Source of the DNA: Leptodontidium sp. MPI-SDFR-AT-0119
Lineage: Eukaryota > Ascomycota > Leotiomycetes > Helotiales > Leptodontidiaceae
Assembly (NCBI GenBank): GCA_020726505.1
Contig: JAHLEZ010000002.1
Span: forward strand, 5,270,001-5,334,000
Direction of reading: 5' to 3'
DNA length: 64,000 nt
Under the pieces are notes generated by a model. The model saw only the letters and a list, made by a program, of their open reading frames with translations. It was not told the DNA's origin and made no database searches. Within the stretch, counting starts at the first letter, position 1; each line of letters starts with the position of its first letter. The position numbers and the translations under genes are program-made. This document shows, piece by piece, positions 43,400 to 55,058 of the stretch.

Positions 43400-45818
43400 A
43401 TGACCCTCTGCAAGCAATGCTCCACCCTTGACTTCACTCCATACCGAGACCGCAACGTAATACCAGCCTACAGAACCACAGAGGTGGAAGAAAAACACAG
43501 TTCCAAGACACCACATCACACGGAGGTAGAAACAGCCTCTAGCCTTCTCCCCAGCGAAACCCCGCCCACTCAACGGAGGAGGCAGTGGAAATTATTCAAC
43601 GAGACTTCTTTCCAGGGGTACCTACATCTCCATATCTCTCTCTCTCGCTCTCTATTATCTATCGCACAAATTAAACTCATATTTAAATAGACAAAAATTA
43701 CTCCCATGGAGCGAAACCTACCGCCCCCAAGACATCCTCAGCCGCGTGCACACATGCATTCTCTGCAATCTGATCGCCAAACACATGACCAAGAACGACG
43801 TCGAAGTCGACGAAGAGATCGAGGTCTTCACCGCACGCTTCTGCTCCGAATCGGACAAACAAGGCGTCAATCGCGAAACCTTCCGTCTGGTAGTGTCGGC
43901 GAATCCTTCAAAAACTGGCGTTGCGATGGGCCCAGTGGATGCGTTTCAGATGGAGATTGCGCAGAAACGATCCCGTCGCATTTTGGAGCTGCAGGAATGC
44001 GATTTTCCGATTCCACGAGCCGATGAGGAGACTGAGGAAGTGGATTTTGAAACGGAGAAATTGCAGAAGAATAGGTTCAGTGGACGTATTGTTGGGCCTA
44101 AAGTCAATCTGCGGCTTGTGTCGAAATGGATCAACCGGTGTGGGGCGCTGCATCAGAAGACTCACAGGAATAGTTGCAGCGACTCTATTTTTCCAGCTCG
44201 CTTTGCGAAAGGCCTGAAAGCTTTGCTCGTCATAGATGTGGAGCAGATGTGCGTTATTGACGCTCCGACTCCGTGCCGATATGTCGCTCTCAGCTACTGT
44301 TGGGGAAAAGCGGCGATGGTGAAGCATTTGCGAGAGAATTCTGCAGAACTTAGACGTCGGGGTGGATTGTCGACGTTGGACATACCAGTCACGATCAGAG
44401 ATGCGATCGAGGTAGTGAGAGGCGTTGGAGAGAGGTATCTCTGGGTCGATGCACTGTGCATTGTGCAAGACAACCCCGTCTCTCAGCAAGCTCAACTCGC
44501 ACAGATGGGACTTGTGTACTCGCTCGCAGCCTTCACTATTGTAGCAGGGTCAGGCGATAATGCCAACTCAGGACTTCCAGGAATTGAATCATGGACACGG
44601 GATATCACTCAGGCAGTCATTCAAGTCGAGGATAAGACATTGCTAGAGGTTATCACAGGGGCGGACTATTACAAAGGCATCAACAACTCGGACTGGATAA
44701 CCAGAGCATGGACCATGCAAGAGAAACTCCTGTCGAAGAAACTCTTGATCTTCACAGAACGACAAGTGTACTGGAGCTGTTGGAATGCCGTCTGGCTCGA
44801 GGAAGTCGTGCTTGAAGATGGCTATTCCGTTGAGTTCCAATATAATCCGCTTGATGCAGGACCAGCCATGAGCGGCTTCTCCATGCTGGGAGTCGAGACA
44901 GGCCAGCTCAATCCGGCTAGGCCCAGTACCATGAAACCCGTGAACTGCAATGACCTCTACCGGGACTTCGTCAATGCATACCGCGAGCGCCGCTTGACTT
45001 TCCAATCTGACATCCTCAATGCCTTCTCGGGACTTTGCCAAGCTTTGTCAGCTATCGGGAATGAAGAGTATCACTGGGGTTTACCGGTTTCGCGCTTTGA
45101 GGAGGCACTCTGTTGGTGGGTTCGAGGTGGAGGAAAGCGGAACAATGCTTCCTGCAATCCAACTGGATCGACTTCTCTTACGGTCAAGTTTCCCAGTTGG
45201 AGCTGGACGGCGTGGCATGGCAGTCCTGGCTATCCGTGGCTGAGCTGGCTCCATCAAACATGGGAAGAGGAAACATCCCCAGGTGCCTCTATGGTCTTCT
45301 TTGCCAGCATTGTCAACGGCCGCATGACACAGATAAACCACAAGATGCTCGAAAGCTCCGGATCGCCCCCAGAAAACACATTGCCAGTTCCCGACCCATC
45401 AAACTGCAACCCTGGCCATCTACATTTCCAGACCACAACTGCCACACTACATGTACGCCGACTTAGCTTGGAAGAAGTCGCACTCGAATCTTCGCTTCAG
45501 AATCAATACTCGATTCTCTCATTCGAGCCTCAACATTACAGCCTGATTTTGGATGACCCCTCGCACCTCCAATTTGATGAGAGACAAGTCATGAAGGAGT
45601 TACCAGAGGGTATTCCCGAGCCTCTCGAGGGACTTGAGACGTACAATGTAGCTGTTCTGGACTTCGTGGTTGTGTCTTACTTGAAATCTGAATCAGTGGT
45701 ATGTTTAGTGGTGAATTGTGAAGATGGAGTGGCGTATAGGATTGGCTTAGCGTATTTCAAGTTGCAAAGATGGGGACGTGTCAAGACGAGACAGGAGAAA
45801 CAAGTGGTGCTGGGGTGA
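43400..45818 (+). CDS. HET-domain protein (intact)
   Basis: Two exons: 43400-43617 and 43691-45818, with a 73-nt GT-AG intron; 781 aa. The start MTLCKQCSTLDF and CILCNLI give the paired cysteines common at the N-terminus of long HET proteins. The HET domain starts near residue 270 with YVALSYCWG and continues DIPVTIRDAIEVVRGVGERY, LWVDALCIVQD, LAQMGLVYSLAAFTIVAG and TRAWTMQEKLLSKKLLIF. A conserved later block FPSWSWTAWHG follows. The reading frame is open throughout, in contrast to the HET genes at 6.9 and 9.5 kb. It is predicted to act in the cytoplasm as an inducer of vegetative incompatibility-type cell death. The partner is unknown. Confidence 0.88.
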
Positions 45819-46125
45819 GCAAGATTGCAAAGAGCAAACTGTGTGTAATTGGAGGATTTGATGATTCGGGTTTTTGTGAATTTCGCGTTCGAGTCCAACA
45901 TTGATCCGGGCGTTGGGGTAGAGTTGTAGCATCAATCAAATACATCAACGTGCTTCTTGGGTTCCCTTTGGATCCTCCCGTCGGCGTCCATGTATAATCA
46001 TTGCGTCAAATGAAGTGAACCACCACAAGGGAGGAGGGAGCGATGATTGAAAGAAACGTCCTGATGAACCCAGGAGGCCGGCGCTGGCATGCCGCTGGGA
46101 GTAAATCCAACATGTCCGTCAAGCT
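45819..46125. other. Convergent gap between two HET genes
   Basis: Only 307 bp separate the stop codons of the two convergent HET genes. No other feature is seen. Confidence 0.5.
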
Positions 46126-48930
46126 CTACACAATTTCCACCCTGCGTATCTTGCCCACAGCCCCGAATTCATCAACCACAACTTGCGGCCACGAATTCAT
46201 ACAGATGTATCGGTCCTCATCCCTCGGCTCTCTCAGAAGCATCGCAAGTTCTTCCTCCCCTGTATGGCGTCTCGCCGGAGTCAGCTTGGATAGAGTGGCG
46301 TAGTATATTGTATTCCTTAACACCATCTTGATACGCTGAACAGGAGCTCGCAAACGAACGCTGAAGAATGCAATTGACGAGGCAGCTTCGTAGAAGTCCT
46401 TGTCGCAAGGCTTCCATGTTGCTATGGACGCGGAATCTAGCGGGATTACGCTCCATTCCCACGGAATGTTGACGTATGGTGTGTCGTCGTCGAGTGAGCG
46501 CCGAAAGAATGCCGGTTTCGCATCCAGAGTGAGGGAAATGTATAGCATATTGTCTTGGAAGGAGGGCCGAGATCCCGGACTTGTCTTATATAGAAACATG
46601 AGATAGCCATCCATGAATTCAGATGCGTAGCCAGTGTCGGCGCTGATCAGATATTGAACAAGGCTCATGATCATGATCAACGGAGCAGATGAGTTGAGAA
46701 AGATCTGACTCAGGACAGAGGAGTTCACTTGATTTGATGACTCAAAGTCGACGTTGCGGCCCATGTTTTCAAGTAAGGTACTAGATTGCCTCTTTTGGGA
46801 GAAAAGCGTGCTTCGAATATCATCTGGTATGTCGACATTCCCTAACATCAAATGCTGCTTGTCTAGTTCCCTCCAGGATTCAGCTAGGAACGGGGGATAG
46901 TGGCTATATTTGATGGGTTCTAATCCGCGCCTTTCGCCATCAACTCTCTCTATTTCTATAACTTCGTCATAAAAATGTCGTATCCCGTCTAACAATGCTG
47001 CAATCGTCCCCTGGCTAGTCGAAGTTGCATGATCAAACGCATATTGGACTGTAAGGTCGTAGCATGGACAGCTCTCGAGTATTCTATACCTACCAGTCTC
47101 ATTGACTTCTGTCATGAAGAGGATAATGACGTGTGGCTGGGTTCCGTCAACAACCGCAAACATATCAACTGGTTCGGAAGCAAAGGCTTTGTCCAGGGCA
47201 ACATTGGAAGTGGTCAAATACATCCGACAATTCTTTGTGCGGAACTGAAATATCGAAACTTCCAATAGCTCAAACTTATAGAGGCGAATATGTCGCGGCT
47301 TTGACGAAAATCTGAATAGATGCACAAGATTGATGGAAAGACACGACGACCTCGAGCCGATCATGGCACCACCAAAGTCCCAGTTTATGACAGCCTCGTC
47401 GGCGAGGGCAGGGTCTGTAACACGGTATCCAGCCTTATTCGTAGTATAACTTGTCGTTTTCCAGGGACTCTCCCCATGGACTTGAATGCAGCAAAGACTC
47501 CCTTCAAGCGGGTCAAGGTTTGCCATCAGTTCTCCAATCGCTTCGCCAGAGTTTGGTGGATTCCGAAAGAGCTCCAGGCCTGGTATGTACTCAGATCCAA
47601 TATCTACCCGAAATTGACGTGCACGAAGTCCTGGAAATTGTGGGGCGGAGCTTGTGTCGGGCCACCTGCGCGTCGCTTGCAACCGTCCATATCCGTCCCA
47701 GCCAGGGACCCAGGAAGGGACAGTTGCTGCTGATCTCCAACCGCCAGCAGCCATGAAAACCACGGACTGTTTCAGGGTCAAGAGAACATAAGAAAAGATT
47801 CCAATATGTGTGTGAAGCATGGAAATTGAATAATCAGGAATAAGATCTGCTGATATGGATGATGGCACAAGTCCAAGAAGACCAAAAAGCTTGTCCCGTG
47901 GATCGGAGGCCTGTGAGCCCATGGTTGTTTCTATCACATCAAACAGAGTCTCCCCTTGCAGCGAGGCTACGCTGCACAGGAACTTCATCCAAGGCGCTTT
48001 GGTTGATTTCCAGTCCCACCCATTATCATCTAGTTGAATGGCTGTTTTTGCTCCGGCTGTGAATTCAATGTCGTCAATTGCTATCAACGCACTGGGAGCA
48101 AGAACAAGTTCTTGGATCACCCAAACTCTGTCAAAGTATCGAAGTTCCAATGCACGACTCAATTTTGACCCAAGTTCTGCCGTCGAAGTAGCTGCTTCGT
48201 GAAGACCACGTCGCTTGGGATATTGTCGGTCGGATGAACGAGCGCTGACAATCTCACTGCCGAGATAAACCACTACACGGGAAGATTGCTTGTAGATTGT
48301 CCCCATCTTCACGATTTGCATTTGACGCTCGGATGTGTCCTCCTGATTGATGCATATTGCATCCAGCCAAACCAGGCGAATCCCTCTTCGTGGACGGAGA
48401 TACTGCAACAGCGACCAACAATTCTTTGTCTGCAGCAGCACATCCCAATACTTTCCGACATAGACCGGTCGGACTCTGGAGCTATCATCGTCTTCGCCTC
48501 CCCAAGCGTAGGACAAGGTCTCATACTCGGGATGGTCATCGTCGAGATGCGTCTCTAGAGTGACATGAATTGGCTCATCCTGGCTTTCTGGGGCTGTCAA
48601 GCACAACAGTCGAAACTGATCATCTCGAAGTTGCTGCTCATATATTGGAGATAGCTCGTGAGGGGGTGGGCTGTGAGAGTCCGGAGTAGCTTCGTTTTTG
48701 GGGGAAGGCTGGGAGTCGCTCTCTCGTGTGTATGGCACGCAAGCAGGCCAGTGAAGATTCATTTGTCCCACCTTCTCATCTTCCGGTACACTCCAAGTGG
48801 CGTCTGCAGTCTTCTGCTCGTCTAAGATGGCTTGCAAATCGACGGAAGCGTTGCATACTCGGCATCTTGGGATGCCAGCCTTCACGAAGACATTTGGTGC
48901 AGCACACGAAGGCTCATGCCACCTCGTCAT
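46126..48930 (-). CDS. Large HET-domain protein (intact, single exon)
   Basis: One open frame of 934 codons from the ATG at 48930. The N-terminus has a small cysteine motif (SCAAPN, PRCRVCNAS) that could bind zinc. The HET domain runs from about residue 106 (FRLLCLTAPE, YETLSYAWGG) through LVWLDAICINQEDTSERQMQ and VVVYLGSEI to FDRVWVIQELVLAPSALI. Later landmarks are DPRDKLFGLLGLVP and ATVPSWVPGWDG. The C-terminal 400 residues are unfamiliar and contain the hydrophobic stretch NSSAPLIMIMSLVQYLISAD. This is the shorter-linker HET class like the 6.9-kb pseudogene, not like the 43.4-kb neighbour, so the two convergent genes are not recent duplicates. Confidence 0.88.
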   Translation of the reverse strand: MTRWHEPSCAAPNVFVKAGIPRCRVCNASVDLQAILDEQKTADATWSVPEDEKVGQMNLHWPACVPYTRESDSQPSPKNEATPDSHSPPPHELSPIYEQQLRDDQFRLLCLTAPESQDEPIHVTLETHLDDDHPEYETLSYAWGGEDDDSSRVRPVYVGKYWDVLLQTKNCWSLLQYLRPRRGIRLVWLDAICINQEDTSERQMQIVKMGTIYKQSSRVVVYLGSEIVSARSSDRQYPKRRGLHEAATSTAELGSKLSRALELRYFDRVWVIQELVLAPSALIAIDDIEFTAGAKTAIQLDDNGWDWKSTKAPWMKFLCSVASLQGETLFDVIETTMGSQASDPRDKLFGLLGLVPSSISADLIPDYSISMLHTHIGIFSYVLLTLKQSVVFMAAGGWRSAATVPSWVPGWDGYGRLQATRRWPDTSSAPQFPGLRARQFRVDIGSEYIPGLELFRNPPNSGEAIGELMANLDPLEGSLCCIQVHGESPWKTTSYTTNKAGYRVTDPALADEAVINWDFGGAMIGSRSSCLSINLVHLFRFSSKPRHIRLYKFELLEVSIFQFRTKNCRMYLTTSNVALDKAFASEPVDMFAVVDGTQPHVIILFMTEVNETGRYRILESCPCYDLTVQYAFDHATSTSQGTIAALLDGIRHFYDEVIEIERVDGERRGLEPIKYSHYPPFLAESWRELDKQHLMLGNVDIPDDIRSTLFSQKRQSSTLLENMGRNVDFESSNQVNSSVLSQIFLNSSAPLIMIMSLVQYLISADTGYASEFMDGYLMFLYKTSPGSRPSFQDNMLYISLTLDAKPAFFRRSLDDDTPYVNIPWEWSVIPLDSASIATWKPCDKDFYEAASSIAFFSVRLRAPVQRIKMVLRNTIYYATLSKLTPARRHTGEEELAMLLREPRDEDRYICMNSWPQVVVDEFGAVGKIRRVEIV

Positions 48931-49399
48931 GACCGCCGTGGAAGAGATCGGTTATTTGTCGTATGAGATGATGGTTTGTTTCTTATGAGATGACAATTGA
49001 TGCCTTTTTTTTAAAAAATACAATTGAGCGCATGTGTGTTTGAGAGGATATTGTTTTTGTGAGGTTCCGTTCGTGACTGCGGGGCAATTTCCATCGAGGT
49101 CAGACAACGCTAGTCCCGTTCTGGCTATTTCACAAACATGACCCCAAGCTAGCTGTTCTTGCCAGATGCTCGTTAATCTTGAGAGGAAAAGAGCGATTCG
49201 ATATAAATTTGGTAGAATGGATGGTTCCCGCTGCCGGGGCAACGGCACTGCAGGCAGGTAGTGGTGGTGTTTTGTAGAACTCAACTGCCATGGCAGGGAG
49301 CAGCTTCGCTCGCAGGTAGTATCTAGAGGACAACGAAGGCAGCTTCGTCAAAAGACATAGTGTTTCGAAAAGACCGCGTTTTATGCTCACTGTCTATGT
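48931..49399. other. Intergenic region
   Basis: Upstream of the large HET gene and downstream of the P5C reductase gene. Nothing recognisable. Confidence 0.5.
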
Positions 49400-50350
49400 C
49401 TATTTTCCGATCTCCTTACTCCGTTCCGAACTAGCAATTGTGGCCTTGCTGTACGCATATCTCGCCCTATCCTCTTCGAGACTCAACAACCCCGCAATCG
49501 TCGTCCCCTTCGGACTCGAGAACTTCTCTCTCAGAACCGCGGGATGTTCATTCTGCAATAACGTCGCCAAAGAAATCAACGACTGCGTCAAGATCTTGTT
49601 CGCATCTGCTCGCTTCATTCCCTGACTGACAGCGCCATCCAACATCCCATCGAAAGCAATTGACAGCAATGCGCCTGATGCACCAGCCATCACTCCAGCG
49701 ACATCGTACAGCTCGGGTGCTACCGGTGCTGTCTTTCCTAACTGGCTAAACATCCATTCGGTGAGGTCTTCGTACTTTTGGGGGATATCTGGGTTTGTTT
49801 CGAGGACTGTCATCGACTCTCCGTATTCCGCGGCCATGTTCATCATCGCTCGCTTGATAAAGAATGGTTTCTCATCAGCTGTCCTGGGACCAGCTTGGAA
49901 GATGGCAGCGTTTAGCTTCTCGACAGGCGACCCAGCCAGTACACTAATGACTAGCTTTCCGGCAAGAGCTTCTCGTACTCCTTCAATTCGGAGGACCAGA
50001 TCGATCATGTAAGGTTTGAAACCTAGGATCACAACATCCGCTTCCTTCATCGCCGTGACGTTCTCGCCCTGTATGATTTCAAGACGATCCGCATATTTGG
50101 AAAAGCGGCTCTTCACCCTTTTTGCTGAGCTTTCGCTGTTCACGGTCGCGATGAAGCGTGATATCTTAGGTTCTTCTCCTGATGCCTGTGTGTTGGCGCA
50201 GGAGTCCAGGACGCCTGAGAGGATTGCTCCAGCCATGTTTCCTGAATAGGTCAGACATTGGACATGAAGTTTGAAGTTCTTAGAGCACTTACCACATCCT
50301 ATAACTCCAAGGGTCAGACCCATCTTCGGGGTGAAGCCATTTGTTGCCAT
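49400..50350 (-). CDS. Pyrroline-5-carboxylate reductase
   Basis: Two exons: 50350-50293 and 50241-49400, with a 51-nt intron splitting the nucleotide-binding glycine loop; 299 aa. The N-terminal Rossmann motif reads LGVIGCG|NMAGAIL (about residues 14-27). It is followed by the second strand, ADVVILGFKP, and KLVISVLAGSPVEKLNAAI. The dimerisation domain carries the family signature in LYDVAGVMAGASGALLSIAF, then MKRADANKILTQSLISLATL and SPKGTTIAGLLSLEE. The enzyme reduces pyrroline-5-carboxylate to L-proline with NAD(P)H, the last step of proline synthesis, in cytosol or mitochondria. Length is normal for fungi. Confidence 0.92.
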   Translation of the reverse strand: MATNGFTPKMGLTLGVIGCGKCSKNFKLHVQCLTYSGNMAGAILSGVLDSCANTQASGEEPKISRFIATVNSESSAKRVKSRFSKYADRLEIIQGENVTAMKEADVVILGFKPYMIDLVLRIEGVREALAGKLVISVLAGSPVEKLNAAIFQAGPRTADEKPFFIKRAMMNMAAEYGESMTVLETNPDIPQKYEDLTEWMFSQLGKTAPVAPELYDVAGVMAGASGALLSIAFDGMLDGAVSQGMKRADANKILTQSLISLATLLQNEHPAVLREKFSSPKGTTIAGLLSLEEDRARYAYSKATIASSERSKEIGK

Positions 50351-51623
50351 CGTGAGATGAGTCAGGGGACCCAGGACACAGCAAAGATGGATCACAAGAC
50401 CGTGGGAGGATTGAAAACCTGGATTGCAACTGCGTAGAGTTTGGTACTGCACAAAAAGACAAGTAGATTGCAACGAGGTAATACAAAGCCGACCAAGCAG
50501 GAGAATAGATTGCGAGTAACAAAAGTGGGATCCGGACGTCGGTTTGACAGGACTGATCAACATGCTGGATATCCACCCCTTCCCGCTACTCGTACGGTGT
50601 GAAATTTTACGCGAGCCCGATAAGGGGGATCGCGATAAGGATAAGGACCCATCTTCAACCTCACCTCATCTCTTCACAAACATCCCCAAGCATCATCTTC
50701 ATCTTTATCGACAATATTCGTCACACCTGATAATCTGGATAATCTTGAGGTCGCTGGCTCTGCATAATGCGCCAAATATAACTGCCAACCACGAACCATG
50801 AGGAATCACGGGATGCTCATCCACTCTTCGCTACCACGTTTCATCTGCCAGGGCAGTGCAACATGGTATCGACTCCTATAGGTGGAACAGAGATTTATAT
50901 TTATATGTCTAGTTGGAACAACCATCAGTCGAATCACCAACAACAAATCAGCCAACCAACAAGACCTCCTTGGTTGAGGACACATTTGGACGGACATTAA
51001 GTTTCCCAATGACCAGCAAGGCAACGAAGATATCTGCAGCCCGATATCCGAGATCGTTGACGTTGACTGTCACCCGAATGAGCCGCTGCGGATCCTTTCA
51101 GGGGTCACGTCGATCAAGCAGCTTTCTTCCCCTTTGGGACACAATCTCAGATTAAGGATCTGTCGTTGATGGGCTAGAAACGATGCATATCCAACCGGCA
51201 GGGCGCCGATGAGGAAACCCGCCCCGCCAAGGGCCAACTCGAGATGAACTTTATGCGGCAGACCTTGTTTCAATCCTGGGAGAATGGCAGTTGATGTGTG
51301 TTGGCGCCTCGCTTCTCGGAGGCTTTTCTTTTCCAACAATGCGAAACTGAACAATCTGGATATTTTGGGCCAATTACGGTTCTGTGTTGGGGATTGAGGT
51401 ACCTCCCCCTGAGTGCTGAAAGGGCCATGCCAGCGCGATTATTTCCCACAAACAATGCCATGTTGTTGGCGGAGTCGCTGACTGCTGGGCATGAAAGATA
51501 GTTTGTATAAAGTCTTCTGTGGCTGCTGATCCGAGGCCTGGGAGGTTTGAAGGCTATCCCACCACCACATTCATTCGTTCTTTTTTTTTGCTGTGCAGTT
51601 ATATACCATCACGTGCTTCGGTC
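50351..51623. other. Divergent intergenic region
   Basis: Between the P5C reductase gene (minus) and the GH76 gene (plus). Contains a TATA box for the latter (51506). No gene is supported. Confidence 0.5.
51506..51512 (+). promoter_or_regulatory. TATA box of the GH76 gene
   Basis: TATAAAG, about 118 nt upstream of the ATG at 51624. Confidence 0.45.
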
Positions 51624-52840
51624 ATGTTACCTTCCAATCTTTTTGTTTTGCTCTCTGCAGCTTCAACTTTCACTCTTTCAAATGCCCTTCCAGCTCCTCA
51701 GTCTTTACCCGAACCTCATTTCGCTCAAATCGGTGAGCGTCGTCTTGAAAGCCAGAGCCTCAGTACCCGAGCAACCAAGACCGAATATGTTGCATACGCC
51801 GTGGCAGGCATCAACCAGATGATGACTTGGTACAACGCAGCTACAGGTCTTTGGCAAGAGGCTTGGTGGCCAAGTGCGAACGTCGTCACCATGCTAGCCA
51901 ACTTTCACCAATACTTCCCGGACATGGCCCAGGGGATTACGGATCAAGTCTTCACAACCACATTCGCCGTCGCGGAAAAGACATTTCCTGGATTTCTCAA
52001 TGGCTTCTATGATGATGAGCTGTGGTGGGTTCTTGCTTGGATCCAAGTCTACGACGTCACAAATGACGAGAAGTACTTGGACAAAGCAGCTGCCATCTTT
52101 GAAGATTCCAAGAATGCCTGGGGAAATACCCCATGCGGTGGACTTTGGTAAGTCCTTCACCCAAGTTTCAAATCTCCCAGACCTAACTCTTTGCCAGGTG
52201 GGACAAAGCACACACCGGTGTCGGCGCAGTAGAAAACGAACTCTACCTCTCCGCAGCAGCCAAACTCGCCAACCGCCGCCCCAACAACCCCTCAGGCGGC
52301 TACTACTTCAACGAAGCCATCAAAGCCTACGAATGGTTCGTCAACTCTGGCCTCATCAATTCCGATAATGTAATCAACAACGGCCTCGTCCTCTCCACCT
52401 GCAAGAATGACGGCAATCTCGTCTTCTCCTACAACCAAGGTATTATTCTTTCTGGCCTCGCCGAACTCACTTGGTCGACTGGCGATGCCAAATATAACGA
52501 GCTCGCCAACACCATCGCCCTCGCAGCGATGAAAAATCTCACGAATGCCGATGGCATTCTCACGGATCCTTGTGATGGCGGCTGCAACTCCGATACTGAG
52601 CAATTCAAAGGTGTATTCGGGCGTGGTATCCAGTTCCTAGTGAACCGCGCGATGGTCCTACCCGATGCGACGAGAGCCATCTATGTCGATTTCCTGAGGA
52701 AGAACGCGGATTCCATCTGGGCGTACGATCAAGTCGACAACCAATTGGGCTTGGTATGGAGCGGGCCAAAGGGGACTGCGAGCATCCAGACTCAATCCTC
52801 GGCTCTGGATGCTATCGTTGGTGCGGCGTGCGTTTCGTGA
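51624..52840 (+). CDS. Secreted GH76 protein (alpha-1,6-mannanase family)
   Basis: Two exons: 51624-52147 and 52198-52840; 50-nt intron; 388 aa. The start at 51624 gives the signal peptide MLPSNLFVLLSAASTFTLSN. The (alpha/alpha)6 barrel shows GLWQEAWWPSANVVTMLANF, then GFYDDELWWVLAWIQVYDVT with the Asp130-Asp131 pair that is catalytic in GH76, followed by GGLWWDKAH and AVENELYLSAAAKLA. LVFSYNQGIILSGLAEL is a further conserved block. GH76 enzymes (fungal Dcw1/Dfg5 and bacterial Aman6) act on alpha-1,6-mannan or transfer GPI glycans to the wall. No C-terminal GPI signal is visible, so a secreted form is more likely. Confidence 0.9.
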
Positions 52841-53501
52841 GAATTGCAATTGCGGGGGTGGTCAAGATGGGTGTTCGGCGTAATTGATAGAAACAGGGTA
52901 TGGCTACTTGCCTAGATGGTAATGTCTTTTGGGGGTTTGGATGGAATGGGATAGATGATACCAAGATACCTAGTCCATAGTGTATGTAACGAATTAATGA
53001 CCTTGAACTCATCGTGTCTTTTACTCGCACGTGGCCATTTTCAGAGTCTGCCTCCAGGAAGTGTTCACATTCATGATCTGTTTACAGCCCTGTTCTTTTT
53101 TCTTCTTTTTTGTCTTCGCCTCTTTGCAGTTTCTTCTGGCCCGGGCACCAAGCCTCGAATGATGGCAGCCAACTCCCACGCTAAGAAATCTCAACCCCAA
53201 AACCTTCTCAGAGAAAGTGATTATGCTAATAAGGTTCGAGCGAGGCATCATTCTAAGTAGCAGCATTGCAAAGCATGGGGTGTCTGGAGTGTTGTGTTGC
53301 GCAAGTTTGAGGACCTTTGGTTGAACAAAGCAACTACCCTCCCGCCTATCAATTGCCCGATCGTGCCCTTGGTGACTGTAAATCGCTTCGCCTGTATTCA
53401 TTAAACTTAAATAATCTATCTATCGCTTTAGTTTTCAATTATTAACATTACGAATCAATCATCCCACCTCCACCGCAGCCACTTACTCAGAACTCCGACT
53501 C
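52841..53501. other. Convergent intergenic region
   Basis: Holds the 3' ends of the GH76 and acyltransferase genes. No gene is seen. Confidence 0.5.
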
Positions 53502-55058
53502 TCAGTTGTCTTCCTCAGTCAAACCACTCATCCACTTATTCAAATACTCACAAAGAGCAACCCCCTCTCTCTCCTCCGTAACCTCACTCATCCAACCCAC
53601 CGAGACCGTCAAATGACCCCCCTTCGCCGAAACGACCAACACAGAAAACGGGTCCCCATAAACACACAACCCAGATGAGAAAACCATCCTATCAAACCAC
53701 GCCTTACCCCCCTCAGCAGCAGCACCAATCCCACCATCCACAGCCCCAACATTCGACACCTCAAACGCATGATCCCTCTTCTTCCCCCACATCCCCAAGA
53801 AGAAACTCTTCAGATCGTTCGGGAACTTCAACAGCCCGACCATCTGATCTTTCGAACTAGCCGACCCAGCTGCGATGAATTGCCGCGTCTGCCTCGCACT
53901 CTCCCACAACGCTTCATTATCCCTACCATCAGGTCTATCGTCGGGAGCACTGGCGCAAGAAATATACCCTCGAGGAGGGTTCGCCTCAAAAGCAAAATAC
54001 GGCGTTACAGTCGACACGAACACGCCCATTGCGCGCGGACCGTGTCCCGAGAATTTCCTGAACGAGAACGGAATGACCCCCGCGAGATGAGTGTGCGATG
54101 GATGCATCTCCGCGATCTTCCTCGCTGTAAGAACAGAGATGAGCGCTGTGATTGTCGTGCTGTTCTCTCTGCATTTCTGGATGAGCCGGCTGACTGTATC
54201 TGGACCCAGGGAGAAGGTGCGTAGGTTCGGCGTGACGGTCGGGAGAGAGGACGGGATGGGAGGACCGGACCAGTTGTTTGGGTCTGTAGGGTTGTAGATG
54301 AATGCTTTGATGATTTGTTTGATTGCGAACCAGATACTGATTGGTAGTGGGGTTGCTTCTTCAAGGGAGGGAATTAGCTGCAAGTTTGGTGGTGTTCGGA
54401 TTAGTGGTGAGGTTGTGATGGAGGAAGGGTTTTCAATCAGGTTGTTGAGAGCTTCTAAGAAGGTCATGTGGAATGCGCCGCATGATACTCCGTCGACGAT
54501 GGCATGATGGCCGTAGAAAGCGAGTACGAACGAAAGAGTGGTGGGTTCTGTTGCAGCCAGATCTGATTCTTGTACACCAGCTCGGACTCTCCAAGCAGGG
54601 ATCTCATCCACTTGATCAAGTTTCTCAGCATGTCCCTCTGTGAGCCAAGTATCAGGACTCGAAGCGGGATCGTGTTCCGTGATCTTGACATGCTCTTGTA
54701 AGTCGATTGTCTCGGTTCTTTTCCATTTCGGTTTTGGCGTTCCTTCATCCTCGATGAGGACGTTGAGGATTGGTTGATTTTTCAAAGTTTCCCTCAGAGT
54801 CGAGTAGATGAGGGCCTCGAAGCTGGCGAGGTCGGGAGTATGAAGAGCATAGCGCGGAATGCTGTAGGTGGCCGACACTTGGAAGTTGTTGTAAAATTTC
54901 ACATGGTTTCGAATGATATTGAATTGTTCCATGTAGCCTGTGTTTCTTCTTAATACATGTCTTCATTCAAGCCTCCATCTCGATCAGTGGAGCAAGAAAA
55001 ACTCACCAGTTGGCCTCAGAGGCGCATAGCTCTTCTCGTCGACACTCATTGTAGACAT
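53502..55058 (-). CDS. Alcohol acetyltransferase-like acyltransferase
   Basis: Two exons: 55058-55007 and 54937-53502 with a 70-nt intron; 495 aa. Exon 1 supplies the start and the first half of the conserved LRPTG|YMEQFNIIRNHVKFYN block, which supports the model over a start at the internal Met. The acyl-CoA-dependent transferase motif HxxxD is GHHAIVDGVSCG (His162, Asp166). Similarity is to the alcohol acetyltransferase family (AATase, Atf1/Atf2-like). The C-terminal part has FEVSNVGAVDGG, like the structural motif of BAHD-type and related enzymes. It probably acylates alcohols, sterols or a secondary metabolite. No clear membrane anchor is seen. Confidence 0.82.

Noticed and set aside
43400..48930. 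The two convergent HET genes as a recent inverted duplication
   Set aside because: Their HET domains belong to different length classes and share only family motifs.
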